From the NCBI RefSeq assembly GCF_009812035.1, contig NZ_VZIZ01000034.1, forward strand, positions 1-64,000: a stretch of 64,000 nt of DNA. The letters are read 5' to 3'. The DNA is from Psychrobacter nivimaris. GTDB lineage: Bacteria > Pseudomonadota > Gammaproteobacteria > Pseudomonadales > Moraxellaceae. The first letter of the stretch is position 1. Each line of letters opens with the position of its first letter. Positions 35,786 to 44,910 of this stretch are shown here, piece after piece. The translations under genes and the position numbers were made by a program. Under the pieces are notes generated by a model. That model had not been told where the DNA came from. It was given only the letters and a program-made list of their open reading frames with translations, and searched no databases.

Positions 35786-36913
35786 ATGACCGATAAAAAT
35801 AAACAACTGGTTTCAACCATCAGCGAAGACAATAAACTAACCTTGGCTCTACAAGAAATTGATATGCCGCAGCCAGGTATCGACGAAGTTGTCGTTCGCA
35901 TGGAAGCCATGCCATTGAACCCCTCTGACTTTGGTGTGATGTTCAGCGCCGCTGATATGTCAACCGCTGTACAATCAGGCACTGGTGACAGCCCGATCAT
36001 TACCGCTGATGTGCCAGCGAAATTCATGCCATCACTCAAAACGCGGGTAAATAAAGACACACCTGTCGGTAACGAAGGCGCTGGTACAGTCGTCGCAGCA
36101 GGCTCATCAGAAGCCGCACAAGCACTCATGGGTAAAATGGTTGCGGTAATTGGTGGCGGTACATATCGTCAATACCACTGTGTCAATGTAAGAAGCTGCA
36201 TAGAAATGCAAGACGGGACGACAGCTACCGAGGCTGCATCGTCTTTTGTAAACCCGCTCACTTCACTGGCAATGGTCGAAACCATGCGCGCTGAAGGCCA
36301 CAAAGCCATCGTACATGCAGCAGCCGCTTCTAGCCTTGGTCAAATGCTAAACCGTATCTGTATGGCAGACGGTGTTGATTTGGTGAATATCGTACGTAAA
36401 GATTCGCAAGAAAAGCTATTGCGCGATATGGGCGCAAAGTATGTGGTGAACTCAAGCAGCGAGACATTCCTTGCTGATTTGACCGCCGCGATTACTGAAA
36501 CAGGCGCTACGATTTCGTTTGACCCTATCGGTGGCGGTAAGCTCACCAGCGATATTCTAAACTGTATGGAAGCCGCTATCACTCGTGACGTAGAAGAATA
36601 CAGCGTCTATGGCTCAAACACCTTTAAACAAGCTTATATTTATGGCGCCTTAGACCGTGGTCCGATCACCTTAAACCGTAACTTTGGTTTTGCGTGGGGT
36701 GTGAATGGTTTCCTACTGTTCAATGCACTTGGCAAGCTTGGTAGTGAAACGGTTCAGTCCATGCGCAAACGCGTGGCAGAAGAAATCACCACCACCTTTG
36801 CGAGCAGCTACACGCATGAAGTGACCCTAGAGGAAGCGCTACAGTTAAAATCAATCGCCGCTTATGGCAAACAGGCGACTGGTGAGAAGTACTTGATCAC
36901 GCCTCAAGCTTAA
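35786..36913 (+). CDS. Zinc-independent MDR oxidoreductase (quinone oxidoreductase-like)
   Basis: A 375-residue medium-chain dehydrogenase/reductase. The GroES-like domain has MEAMPLNPSDFGVM and GNEGAGTVVAAGSS; the Rossmann domain has VHAAAASSLGQMLNRI in place of the usual AAGGVG loop, then FDPIGGGKLTSDIL. No structural zinc cysteine cluster is seen, so it belongs with the NADPH:quinone/crotonyl reductase branch. GGAG lies upstream of the ATG. It may detoxify reactive carbonyls or quinones with the adjacent glutathione S-transferase; the substrate is not known. Confidence 0.87.
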   Translation: MTDKNKQLVSTISEDNKLTLALQEIDMPQPGIDEVVVRMEAMPLNPSDFGVMFSAADMSTAVQSGTGDSPIITADVPAKFMPSLKTRVNKDTPVGNEGAGTVVAAGSSEAAQALMGKMVAVIGGGTYRQYHCVNVRSCIEMQDGTTATEAASSFVNPLTSLAMVETMRAEGHKAIVHAAAASSLGQMLNRICMADGVDLVNIVRKDSQEKLLRDMGAKYVVNSSSETFLADLTAAITETGATISFDPIGGGKLTSDILNCMEAAITRDVEEYSVYGSNTFKQAYIYGALDRGPITLNRNFGFAWGVNGFLLFNALGKLGSETVQSMRKRVAEEITTTFASSYTHEVTLEEALQLKSIAAYGKQATGEKYLITPQA

Positions 36914-36941
36914 TAATTGTTTGAAGCATAATATAGAAATA

Positions 36942-36975
36942 AAAAAAGCAGATATTCTAGGATGTCTGCTTTTTT
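36942..36975. terminator. Bidirectional terminator
   Basis: AAAAAAGCAGA pairs with TCTGCTTTTTT over 11 bp with a 12-nt loop, followed by ATTTTTGAC. It separates the MDR gene from the convergent ATPase gene. Confidence 0.85.
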
Positions 36976-37031
36976 ATTTTTGACTTATATGAATAGTTTT
37001 TCAATAAGTGCTCAACACATTGAGCACTTTA

Positions 37032-38900
37032 TTACGCATTACTAAGCAAGACACGCTCAATAATTCTCACTACGTCATCATTTTTATCTATTATCACAGG
37101 AAAGCCACAAATATTCAGAATTTTACTTTCTATATCAATTTTTAACTTCCCATTTTCAACAGAACAGTTAAATATATTAGCTCGTTCACCAAGAATGCTT
37201 TTGGCTAAAATATTTATATCTTGAGTGGTTACCTGATCGTTTGTGCTTAATCGAGCTACTGCCGGTGCAGCAATGGAAAGAAGGATATCCCTGAGTGACT
37301 CAGCCTCATTAATATGTTTACCTTCTGATGCGTACTCAATACAACGAACCAAATCATCTAGTTGTTCTCTAACCTTTTGAGCTGAAAGCTGATCTAAGTG
37401 ATCAATTTCATCTACTGCTGCTGTAGGCTTGCCTTCTGATGTGTAAATATCGGAGACTTGGTAATACGATTCGATTGCACCTTTTCTTAATATAAAACAC
37501 CCTGAGTTTTCCAATAGTTGCAATACAACTGTAAGACGGTCTTTCATGGATGACCATTTTTCCGCGTTAGTTAGATCATTCACTTCTGAGCTACTCAGAC
37601 TGAATAGAGTGCAAAAAACAGCTCTTCTTTTGACATTCTCATCAATTGATTCTCCAGCGTTGGTATAGTAAGGGTGTATTTCAGCCTGCCTAGATATATC
37701 CTCCCAGTTATCATTTACTAATGAGCAAAAATCACTATATGTTGAAGATGCAAGTTTCATGGCTGACTGAGCTCCTAGCTTTGAAGCATCTGCATCTGCA
37801 GTGGATGAGTTGGCTAAAAAGCATCGGATTAAGTCCAAGTCATCTGTAAACGCATCTGCATCTGCAAGAACCACCGGTTCTTTACCGATGAGCCTCATGA
37901 ATTTAGTTACCACTGGCATTTGACCTTTACCAATTACGGGCAGCAATTGAGAGCCTGCTGCTTCGAGATGAAGCTCAAGTTTATTAGAAATGAAAGATGC
38001 AATCATGACATCACTTGGACCTTCGACTAAAAGGGGTCGTTTACAAAATAATGAAAGCTTATGCTCTTGTCCAAGTCGAGCAATTAGAGTTTGGAGCTTT
38101 TTGTTTTTCAACTCTCCATTGTTGGGATCGAGCTGAACAGGAGGCTTATCTAAATCATGACAAAATATGAGCGATGCTAAGTCATTTGACTTAGCTATTC
38201 TAAGCATTTCTGTTGAATGTGTAGCCATAATAACTAATTTCTTATACCCACCTTCAGAAGGATGACCAGCTGCGTTAGTAATCTCATTTAATAAAAATGA
38301 CTGAAGTTGTGGATGAAGTGAAACTTCAGGTTCATCAATTAATATAGCTCCAACTTCATCGTCATATAAAGCTGCGAGAATACCAACAAGATGAAGTAAT
38401 CCAGATGCTTCTCGTCCAGACGAGTATGGTGTGGAGGTAATATCTAAACGTGCAAATACAACTTTTAAGCTTCCACCATCCCATTCAATAATCAAATCCC
38501 GTTTAAATAGTTTTCTTAAACGTTCTTGAACCTTGATCAATATATCAGCACGTTCAGAGAGTGTTTGAAAGTCGCCATTAAGCGTTTCCATTTGATGCCG
38601 TCTTGATACGTCGCTTTTTCTACCGAAGCTTGCATTTTCATAATTTGGGAAACCACTACGATGACCATCATAATCTGAGCGATACTCTTCAAGAAGCCCT
38701 AGCCTTCCAGCAGACAGAAAGCGAACCTTTTTCCCATTCATTACAGGAGCTAATGGCTGTTTCAAACTCCTCAGAAGATGAGTCTTACCACTTCCATTTG
38801 GTCCAATGATAATGGTTAAGCCACCTTGAAGTGTTATATTTCTAGAAAAATTTCCGTTATGGCTAACTATATTTGCCTCAATATTTATTGGAAAATCCAC
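37032..38900 (-). CDS. OLD-family ATPase with C-terminal TOPRIM-like domain
   Basis: A 622-residue protein. The N-terminal ABC/SMC-like ATPase has Walker A GPNGSGKT (33-40), a signature-like SSGREASGLL (160-169), Walker B AILIDEPEVSLHP (185-197) and the switch ATHST (226-230). A TOPRIM-like nuclease core follows with E293 (LLVEGPSDVMI) and the DADAFTDD acidic cluster (347-354). This is the layout of OLD-family nucleases, several of which act in phage defence. It stands alone between a terminator and a gene-free stretch. Phage defence is an inference; the architecture is well supported. Confidence 0.85.
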   Translation of the reverse strand: MDFPINIEANIVSHNGNFSRNITLQGGLTIIIGPNGSGKTHLLRSLKQPLAPVMNGKKVRFLSAGRLGLLEEYRSDYDGHRSGFPNYENASFGRKSDVSRRHQMETLNGDFQTLSERADILIKVQERLRKLFKRDLIIEWDGGSLKVVFARLDITSTPYSSGREASGLLHLVGILAALYDDEVGAILIDEPEVSLHPQLQSFLLNEITNAAGHPSEGGYKKLVIMATHSTEMLRIAKSNDLASLIFCHDLDKPPVQLDPNNGELKNKKLQTLIARLGQEHKLSLFCKRPLLVEGPSDVMIASFISNKLELHLEAAGSQLLPVIGKGQMPVVTKFMRLIGKEPVVLADADAFTDDLDLIRCFLANSSTADADASKLGAQSAMKLASSTYSDFCSLVNDNWEDISRQAEIHPYYTNAGESIDENVKRRAVFCTLFSLSSSEVNDLTNAEKWSSMKDRLTVVLQLLENSGCFILRKGAIESYYQVSDIYTSEGKPTAAVDEIDHLDQLSAQKVREQLDDLVRCIEYASEGKHINEAESLRDILLSIAAPAVARLSTNDQVTTQDINILAKSILGERANIFNCSVENGKLKIDIESKILNICGFPVIIDKNDDVVRIIERVLLSNA

Positions 38901-39345
38901 AGCTATTCCTTATAGTTATATTTTTTAAATAATGTCTTACTATTAATGAACAATTAATTATAACCGATATAAGTCTATCTTTATTAGCTCTTCCACATTA
39001 AACCATCGAAAATCACCGTCCACTAAACTTGTACAGAACCCTACTATTACCCTAATCAACCAATTTTATGCGCGTACGCGAGTATAAATTTTATACAAAT
39101 ATCTCTTAATTTATATGGCTCATTCTTATTTACTCGCAATTTATATAAACGTTATCAAAAAAATCTTGCGATAGCGGTGTCAAAATCGGACAACCAAATA
39201 CCAAGAGCTATAAATTAACATCACTAACAAACCTATGGTTGCATCTGACGCTTATTACGCCTAGTATTTCGCTCCTTTAAATAACTCTATTTTTAACAAT
39301 AACACCTCTACAGGTTTGTCTACTCACAATAAAGAAGGATTCGTT
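38901..39345. other. Gene-free stretch, nothing identified
   Basis: This 445-bp AT-rich interval between the divergent OLD-type ATPase and homocysteine methyltransferase genes has no ORF, repeat, riboswitch-like structure or clear operator visible by eye. It must hold the promoters of both genes. Confidence 0.6.
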
Positions 39346-40266
39346 ATGCCAATAAATACAACCACAATTATTGATGGTGGCATGGGACGAGAATTGGCGA
39401 AACGCGGTGCACCGTTTCGTCAACCTGAATGGTCAGCACTGGCAATGATAGAATCGCCAGAGATCGTTCGTGATGTACATCGTGCTTATATCAAGAGCGG
39501 CGCGGCAGTCATTACGACCAACAGTTACGCGTTAGTACCTTTTCATATCGGCGCGGAACGTTTTGCGGCGCAAGCACAAGATTTGGCAGCGGCGTCAGGC
39601 GAGGTGGCACGTGCAGCAGTGACATTAGAAGGCGCAGCAAACAAAGTAGCAGGCTCTATCCCGCCACTGTTTGGCTCCTACCGTGCAGACTTATTTGATG
39701 CTAACCACGTAGAAGATATCGCCACCCCACTTATCAAAGGTTTAAATCCGTATGTCGATTTTTGGCTCGCTGAGACTCAGAGTCTAATCGCCGAGTCTAT
39801 CGCTGTTCGTGAGCTACTTAGTACGCTAGATACGGACAATAAACCGCTATGGGTAGCTTTTACCTTAGAAGACAGTATGGATATCGATGTACCACGTCTG
39901 CGTTCAGGAGAAACCGTCGAGGAAGCCGTGGCAACGATGGCTGCTCTCGATGTCGAGGCGATACTCTTTAACTGCTGCCAACCTGATGTCATCGAGCAAG
40001 CACTAGATGTCGCACAAACTGTCCTACAAGCAAAACAAGCGCAGCATATCAAACTTGGCGCTTATGCCAATGCCTTCCCGCCGCAACCAAAAAATGCGGC
40101 GGCAAATGATACGCTTAATGAAGTACGTGATGATTTGACCCCGCCTGCCTATTTGCTCTGGGCACAAAAGTGGCAAGCACAAGGTGCTTCATTAATCGGC
40201 GGCTGCTGCGGTATTGGTCCTGAGCATATTCAGGAATTAAGCCAACATTTCACTGCTACTGCTTAG
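39346..40266 (+). CDS. mmuM: Homocysteine S-methyltransferase
   Basis: A 306-residue enzyme that makes methionine from homocysteine, usually with S-methylmethionine as donor. Motifs: IIDGGMGRELAKRGAPF at the N-terminus, ITTNSYALVP, LFNCCQP (first zinc Cys, about residue 207) and the C-terminal GGCCGIGPEHI with the two adjacent zinc-ligand cysteines. AAGGA lies 6 bp before the ATG at 39346; an upstream in-frame TTG at 39316 is less likely. It is transcribed alone; a strong hairpin follows. Confidence 0.92.
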   Translation: MPINTTTIIDGGMGRELAKRGAPFRQPEWSALAMIESPEIVRDVHRAYIKSGAAVITTNSYALVPFHIGAERFAAQAQDLAAASGEVARAAVTLEGAANKVAGSIPPLFGSYRADLFDANHVEDIATPLIKGLNPYVDFWLAETQSLIAESIAVRELLSTLDTDNKPLWVAFTLEDSMDIDVPRLRSGETVEEAVATMAALDVEAILFNCCQPDVIEQALDVAQTVLQAKQAQHIKLGAYANAFPPQPKNAAANDTLNEVRDDLTPPAYLLWAQKWQAQGASLIGGCCGIGPEHIQELSQHFTATA

Positions 40267-40320
40267 ACATAGGCTGATCTGAATATAGAAAATGTAAGAT
40301 AATTAGAATATTGAGTTAAT

Positions 40321-40357
40321 CATGCCGACCATCGAATGTTATTTGATGGTCGGCATG
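40321..40357. terminator. Strong hairpin between convergent genes
   Basis: A perfect 13-bp stem (CATGCCGACCATC and complement) with an 11-nt loop, 54 bp after the mmuM stop. It lacks a U-run on either side, so it may stabilise the 3' end rather than terminate on its own. Confidence 0.5.
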
Positions 40358-40487
40358 TTGCTGGTCGTGGTGCTAGTGCTGTAAGCGTATCGAAAAACCT
40401 AGTAGCAGTTTCAGGCTTGAATGAAACCATCGACTAGCTTGTCATAAGTATGCGTATTGCATTCTTAACAGTTTACCCTTCTTACCG

Positions 40488-41366
40488 CTAACCTGAAGCC
40501 TGTCTACCCGTTTGTATCAGTAGGACACCACTTAAAATCAGTACCAACGCTATAATTTCTAAGCTGGTGATGTCCTCGCCGATTATCGCGCCAATGATAA
40601 CAGCAACGACTGGAGCAATATAAGTAGCACCAGCAGCCCGCACCGAACCCAACGTCTCGATAATAAAATAATAAATCAAAAAAGCAGCGCCAGTACCCAA
40701 AGCACCCAGACCAAGTATCGTTCCCCATATTGCCCTAGTATCTGTCGACAGCTGGGTTATACCATCGAAATCAATGAGTATCGAAAGTGTTATGACAGCC
40801 AACCCCACTTGCCAAGTGGCTAACGCCAGTGGTGGCAATCTCAGAGGAGACAGATAACGCCGCGCATACACAAAAGATGCACCCACACTCAGAGACCCTG
40901 CCAACATCCACAAAACGCCAACGAGAGAGACACCAGTAGCACCTTGCCATGGTCGCGCACTTAATGCGATACCAGCAAATCCTAGCGCAAGTCCAATCGC
41001 CATTTGCTTGGTCGGACGCTCCTCAGGTAAGAACAGCGCCGCGCCCAAAAAGGTAAATATAGGGATTGAGCCACTTAATAGACCTGCGACGCTACTGGGC
41101 AATAGCGCCGTACCTGCGACAAATCCATAATAGTAAAAAGACGTTGCGAGCACTGACATCACTATAAAGTGTGGCAAATGCTGTAACTGCGCCCGAGTAA
41201 TTACTTTGCTGTGCCAAGCAACGGCAACCAATGGTAAGAACCCAAATAGTAGGCGTAAAAATACGGTTTGTGAGGGACTGATTAGAGCCGTCGCCCATTT
41301 CATAAAAATAAAATTCGACCCCCAGATGACACCGAGGAGCACCAGTGCAGCATATGCTCGAAACAT
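40488..41366 (-). CDS. EamA/DMT-family exporter
   Basis: A 292-residue, 10-helix membrane protein made of two EamA repeats. Landmarks are VLLGVIWGSNFIFMKWA in the first helix, FLGAALFLPEERPTKQM at the end of the first repeat and VAVIIGAIIGEDITSLEII in the second. Such proteins export amino acids or other metabolites; the substrate is unknown. The start at 41366 has AAGG 8 bp upstream; a TTG 39 bp earlier is possible. It lies 126 bp after an SDR gene on the same strand. Confidence 0.9.
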   Translation of the reverse strand: MFRAYAALVLLGVIWGSNFIFMKWATALISPSQTVFLRLLFGFLPLVAVAWHSKVITRAQLQHLPHFIVMSVLATSFYYYGFVAGTALLPSSVAGLLSGSIPIFTFLGAALFLPEERPTKQMAIGLALGFAGIALSARPWQGATGVSLVGVLWMLAGSLSVGASFVYARRYLSPLRLPPLALATWQVGLAVITLSILIDFDGITQLSTDTRAIWGTILGLGALGTGAAFLIYYFIIETLGSVRAAGATYIAPVVAVIIGAIIGEDITSLEIIALVLILSGVLLIQTGRQASG

Positions 41367-41492
41367 AACATTGGCCTTAATAAATAGATGAGCTGCTTTT
41401 TTCAAGCATCTAGCGTCGATAGTGTTTTATTGCTTGTACTAACAGTCTGGTATTAACTATCTTGTATCAATAGGCTTGTATTGATTGATTCG

Positions 41493-42209
41493 TTACACAG
41501 AGCGAATGACACCACCATCAACCCGTATATTCTGACCAGTGATATATCCAGAAGCTTCGGATAATAAAAAGGCAATCGTTGAGGCGACCTCTTCAGATGT
41601 GCCATAACGTCCCATCGGCACACTCTCACGTCGCTCATCGACTTCAGGCAAGCTATCAATCCAGCCAGGCAAGACATTATTAATACGCACACCTTTTGCT
41701 GCATAGTCATCTGAAAAAATCTTGGTAAAAGCGCCAAGGCTGGCACGAAAAGCCGTTGACGTAGGAAAAAGCGCAGTCGGCTGCGTTACCCAAGAGGTAG
41801 ATATATTGATGATAGCACCGCTACCCTGTGCCACCATGATTGGCGTGACCAAACGAATTGCACGTACCGCACTAAGAAAGTAAACCTCTAGCCCTTTATG
41901 CCAATCCTCATCAGTGATGTCTAAAATAGGTGCGCGCGGGCCATGACCAGCAGAATTCACAAGCGCATCAATACGTCCCCACTGTTGCATCGCCGAATCA
42001 ACCAAGCGCTGTACATCTTCATTAATAAGGTTGGAGCCAGTAACACCAATGCCGCCCAGCTCCTTTGCGAAGGCCTCACCTTTACCAGAGGAAGATAAAA
42101 TAGCGACATAATAACCATCAGCTACAAGTTTACGAGCAGCGGCAGCACCCATGCCTGACCCGCCTGCTGTGATAAGCGCTACTTTTTTTGTCGTTGTAAT
42201 GTTATTCAT
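41493..42209 (-). CDS. Atypical short-chain dehydrogenase/reductase lacking the YxxxK dyad
   Basis: A 238-residue Rossmann-fold protein. The cofactor loop reads ITAGGSGMGAAAAR, the structural NSAGHG motif and INISTSW are present, and the C-terminal part has NNVLPGWIDSLPE and ITGQNIRVDGG. Where classical SDRs have YxxxK it reads TSTAFRASL, so the tyrosine and lysine are replaced by Ser/Thr and Arg. The normal catalytic mechanism is therefore unlikely. GGAG lies 8 bp before the ATG at 42209. It is divergent from a LysR gene across a perfect palindrome. Confidence 0.85.
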   Translation of the reverse strand: MNNITTTKKVALITAGGSGMGAAAARKLVADGYYVAILSSSGKGEAFAKELGGIGVTGSNLINEDVQRLVDSAMQQWGRIDALVNSAGHGPRAPILDITDEDWHKGLEVYFLSAVRAIRLVTPIMVAQGSGAIINISTSWVTQPTALFPTSTAFRASLGAFTKIFSDDYAAKGVRINNVLPGWIDSLPEVDERRESVPMGRYGTSEEVASTIAFLLSEASGYITGQNIRVDGGVIRSV

Positions 42210-42285
42210 CTGTCTTTCTCCATTAGTTATCGTTTCATTTATCATAACCAATAAAATCAGATTCCTAACATCATGATTAAAGATG

Positions 42286-42312
42286 CTAGACTGTAGAAAA
42301 TCTACAGTCTAG
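42286..42312. promoter_or_regulatory. Perfect palindromic operator between SDR and LysR genes
   Basis: CTAGACTGTAGA and TCTACAGTCTAG are exact inverted repeats of 12 bp separated by AAA. The site ends 9 bp before the GTG start of the LysR gene and 76 bp from the divergent SDR start. It is probably the binding site of that LysR protein, placed to repress its own gene and control the SDR. Confidence 0.75.
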
Positions 42313-42321
42313 GAAAACAAA

Positions 42322-43197
42322 GTGCCAAATAGCCATCGTACATTGCCACCGCTCAATGCCTTACGTGCGTTTGAAGCTGCTGGGCGTCATCTTAATTTTC
42401 GGGCGGCGGCAGATGAGCTGTTTGTGACACAAGGCGCGGTCGCTCAGCAGGTAAGAATGCTAGAGGAGCATATCGGCTTTGCTTTGTTTCAAAGACTACC
42501 AAGAGGCGTGGCGCTCACTAGCCAAGGTTCTGTTTACTTTGCAGAAGTCACTCGCGCTTTTAAGATTTTGGACAAAGCAACAGCTCAGCTACTCAGAGAA
42601 CCTAAGGCTGTCACTATCAGCGTGACGCCGACTTTTGCCACTAAGCTATTACTGCCGCGCTTATCGGCTTTGACTGCGGCGGTTCCTGATGTCGAGTTGC
42701 GTACTGTAGCGACCGAGTCCGTTGCAGACTTTGATCGTGATCAGGTAGATATCGCGGTACGCCTGACACGCCCACCATTCCCTGCAGCATTTGATACTCA
42801 TCTGCTGTTTAAACAAACGCTTGTAGCCGTAGCTAGCCCGCATCTGATAACCAGTAGAAAATTGCCCATGTCAATAGAAGCGCTACAAGAGATGCCATTG
42901 CTCCATGACTCACATCATCATTGGCCACGATTTTTTGGTACCACAGGTAAGCTGGCCGGCGCTGTATTTAACCAGACCGCATTGGCTTTAGATGCAGCGC
43001 TAGCAGGTCAAGGCGTTGCGATTGCTTGTCAGGCGTTTGTACAAGCAGATTTGAATGCAGGAAGATTGGTGCAAGTGAGTGAGTCAACGCTAACAGTCGA
43101 TCCAGATTATTATCTTGTTCGCAAAAAGAGTTCGTCATCAACACCAACTGTCGACGCTGTCTGGAACTGGTGTGTCACTCATTTAGCACTGGCTTAG
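42322..43197 (+). CDS. LysR-family regulator, GcvA-like
   Basis: A 291-residue regulator starting at GTG. The N-terminus PPLNALRAFEAAGRHLNFRAA and the HTH DELFVTQGAVAQQVRMLEEH are those of the GcvA subgroup. The effector domain includes DFDRDQVDIAVRLTRPPFP. The perfect palindrome immediately upstream overlaps its leader, suggesting autorepression. Its likely target is the divergent SDR gene, and perhaps the EamA exporter after it. Confidence 0.9.
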   Translation: MPNSHRTLPPLNALRAFEAAGRHLNFRAAADELFVTQGAVAQQVRMLEEHIGFALFQRLPRGVALTSQGSVYFAEVTRAFKILDKATAQLLREPKAVTISVTPTFATKLLLPRLSALTAAVPDVELRTVATESVADFDRDQVDIAVRLTRPPFPAAFDTHLLFKQTLVAVASPHLITSRKLPMSIEALQEMPLLHDSHHHWPRFFGTTGKLAGAVFNQTALALDAALAGQGVAIACQAFVQADLNAGRLVQVSESTLTVDPDYYLVRKKSSSSTPTVDAVWNWCVTHLALA

Positions 43198-43275
43198 CAC
43201 TGACTTAATTTAGTCAGGGCTAGCTAAGCATTAAGTTAAACGTCAATATAAATAATCTAATCTCAAACTTATTAA

Positions 43276-43302
43276 CGTAGTTAGCTTCTGAAGCTAACTA
43301 CG
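43276..43302 (+). terminator. Hairpin after the LysR gene
   Basis: A perfect 12-bp stem (CGTAGTTAGCTT and complement) closing a 3-nt loop, followed by ATTTTAGTCGTGCTTTTC. A probable terminator 78 bp after the stop codon. Confidence 0.6.
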
Positions 43303-43686
43303 ATTTTAGTCGTGCTTTTCTATCCCATCACAGTCGTGCTTCAACGTAATGATGCAGGCCTTCCTGCTTTTTTATCCTCGTCTTCTTTCCTCATTTTATC
43401 CTTTTGCTAACTACCCTAACTCAAAAATAAAACACAGTTACCTACCCCCTTCTCAATCAAAAAACGCCCTATTTTTACGTGATTAAAATACTAAGTTTTT
43501 ATGTCACATTACGTACAACTTACACAGTTAATTTATCACAAACAATTATCGGCTAAATCATTACTTAATTTTGTATTAGTATGCACTGGTATTCATTAAA
43601 TGACTGAGGATACAAGTACTTACATTGTCTATAGGCGCATTCTTTTTATATAAATTTCATTTGTTGTACATGCTTAAGGACCAGAC
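43303..43686. other. Gene-free promoter region of the glycosyltransferase cluster
   Basis: This AT-rich stretch of 384 bp has no ORF or recognisable repeat. It must hold the promoter of the cluster starting at 43687, whose ATG is preceded by AAGGA. No specific operator could be picked out. Confidence 0.55.
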
Positions 43687-44871
43687 ATGACTGCTAACAC
43701 ACAAAAAGCTCTAACTAACGAAGCACTCAGTTTTCAATTAATGACGCGAGCTGAGCCTCCAGAGTTGGTTATTGCCACGATAAAGTCGTTATTAGCAGTA
43801 AAAGAAGCACGCGATGAAATATTGATTATCGATAACAATAATAAAGAGACGTCGTTATATAAGCCATTAGCAGCATTTTGCCAAAGCTTAGACGCTGAGC
43901 TGAATGTCCATTTTTATCATATTGATCGTGTCGAAGGATTCAAAGCGGGTGCTTTGAACTTGGCACTTGGATTAATGAGTCCAGACTGTAGTCACATTGT
44001 GGTGGTCGATAGTGATTACCAAGCATTACCACATGCTAGAGCCTCTATTACGCGGGCTATCGCTCAATATCCTGAGCATACCCTACTGCAATTTCCGCAG
44101 TTTTATCGTAATGAAGGACAGCTAGATGCGCATAGCGAGTTGAATCACTATTTTAATCATCATCTGTATCGTCCTTTTAATCGCAATCGCGCCTTATCAA
44201 CGGGTACTTACGCCGTCATTCGACGCTCGGATCTTTTGAGTATAGGAGGCTGGTCAGGTGCTTCTATCACTGAAGATGCTCAGATGGGCGTACTTATGCA
44301 TCGACAAGGTTTTCGCAGTCAATTTGTGCCAGAAGTCATTGCCACGGGTTTACTGCCCAACACGCTAGATGACCTAATATGTCAACGCCGACGCTGGATC
44401 TACGGCAATATGCAAGTGCTCACGGATTACTTGTCAGTCCCGTACAACTCTCCAAGTCAATATGTTTCACAGTCCAAAAGTATGAGTGAACGTCTAGCAT
44501 ATATACGCGCTCATCTGTCTCAGTTAAGTGCTTGGGTAAACTTCACGGGGTTCTTTATCCTTTTGCATATCTGCGCATTACTGGTGATGGCTGATATGCT
44601 TTTGGTAAATAACGCTAACGTGTCAATGCTTGCCCCTCTATATGTGGTTTATACAGGCTATGCATTTTTTATCCTTAGACGGTTGTGGGCTTACTGCCGT
44701 GATCAATCGCCTCTCAATCAACAAGTAGATGACAGCCATCAGCCACGTTTTAGCAGAAAAATACGTGCATGGTTGATGCATTTAAACTTTTGGGAAATTG
44801 GTGCCTTGTCATGGCTTCCGGTGCTGTGGGGACGAGAGAAACCTTTTGTTTGTATAGTCAGTTCAATATAA
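43687..44871 (+). CDS. Processive-type family-2 glycosyltransferase
   Basis: A 394-residue membrane glycosyltransferase of the cellulose-synthase-like GT2 group. The catalytic series is complete: IIDNNN, VVVDSDYQ (DxD, about residue 105), SITEDAQMG (TED, about 196) and CQRRRWIYG (QxxRW, about 236). At least two helices follow (about residues 285-310 and 318-334). It ends at TAA just after GREKPFVCIVSSI. The next 144 codons are open in the same frame, so a longer ancestral protein is possible. First gene of a glycan cluster. Confidence 0.88.
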   Translation: MTANTQKALTNEALSFQLMTRAEPPELVIATIKSLLAVKEARDEILIIDNNNKETSLYKPLAAFCQSLDAELNVHFYHIDRVEGFKAGALNLALGLMSPDCSHIVVVDSDYQALPHARASITRAIAQYPEHTLLQFPQFYRNEGQLDAHSELNHYFNHHLYRPFNRNRALSTGTYAVIRRSDLLSIGGWSGASITEDAQMGVLMHRQGFRSQFVPEVIATGLLPNTLDDLICQRRRWIYGNMQVLTDYLSVPYNSPSQYVSQSKSMSERLAYIRAHLSQLSAWVNFTGFFILLHICALLVMADMLLVNNANVSMLAPLYVVYTGYAFFILRRLWAYCRDQSPLNQQVDDSHQPRFSRKIRAWLMHLNFWEIGALSWLPVLWGREKPFVCIVSSI

Positions 44872-44910
44872 TTTCGATACAAGGAAACCGAGTGCAAGTT
44901 ATACATTAGT

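Noticed and set aside
38901..39345. SAM or cobalamin riboswitch before mmuM
   Set aside because: No conserved core sequences or plausible multi-stem layout was seen.
44869..44871. Recoding of the stop in the glycosyltransferase as selenocysteine or pyrrolysine
   Set aside because: The codon is TAA, which is neither UGA nor UAG, and no nearby recoding hairpin is evident.
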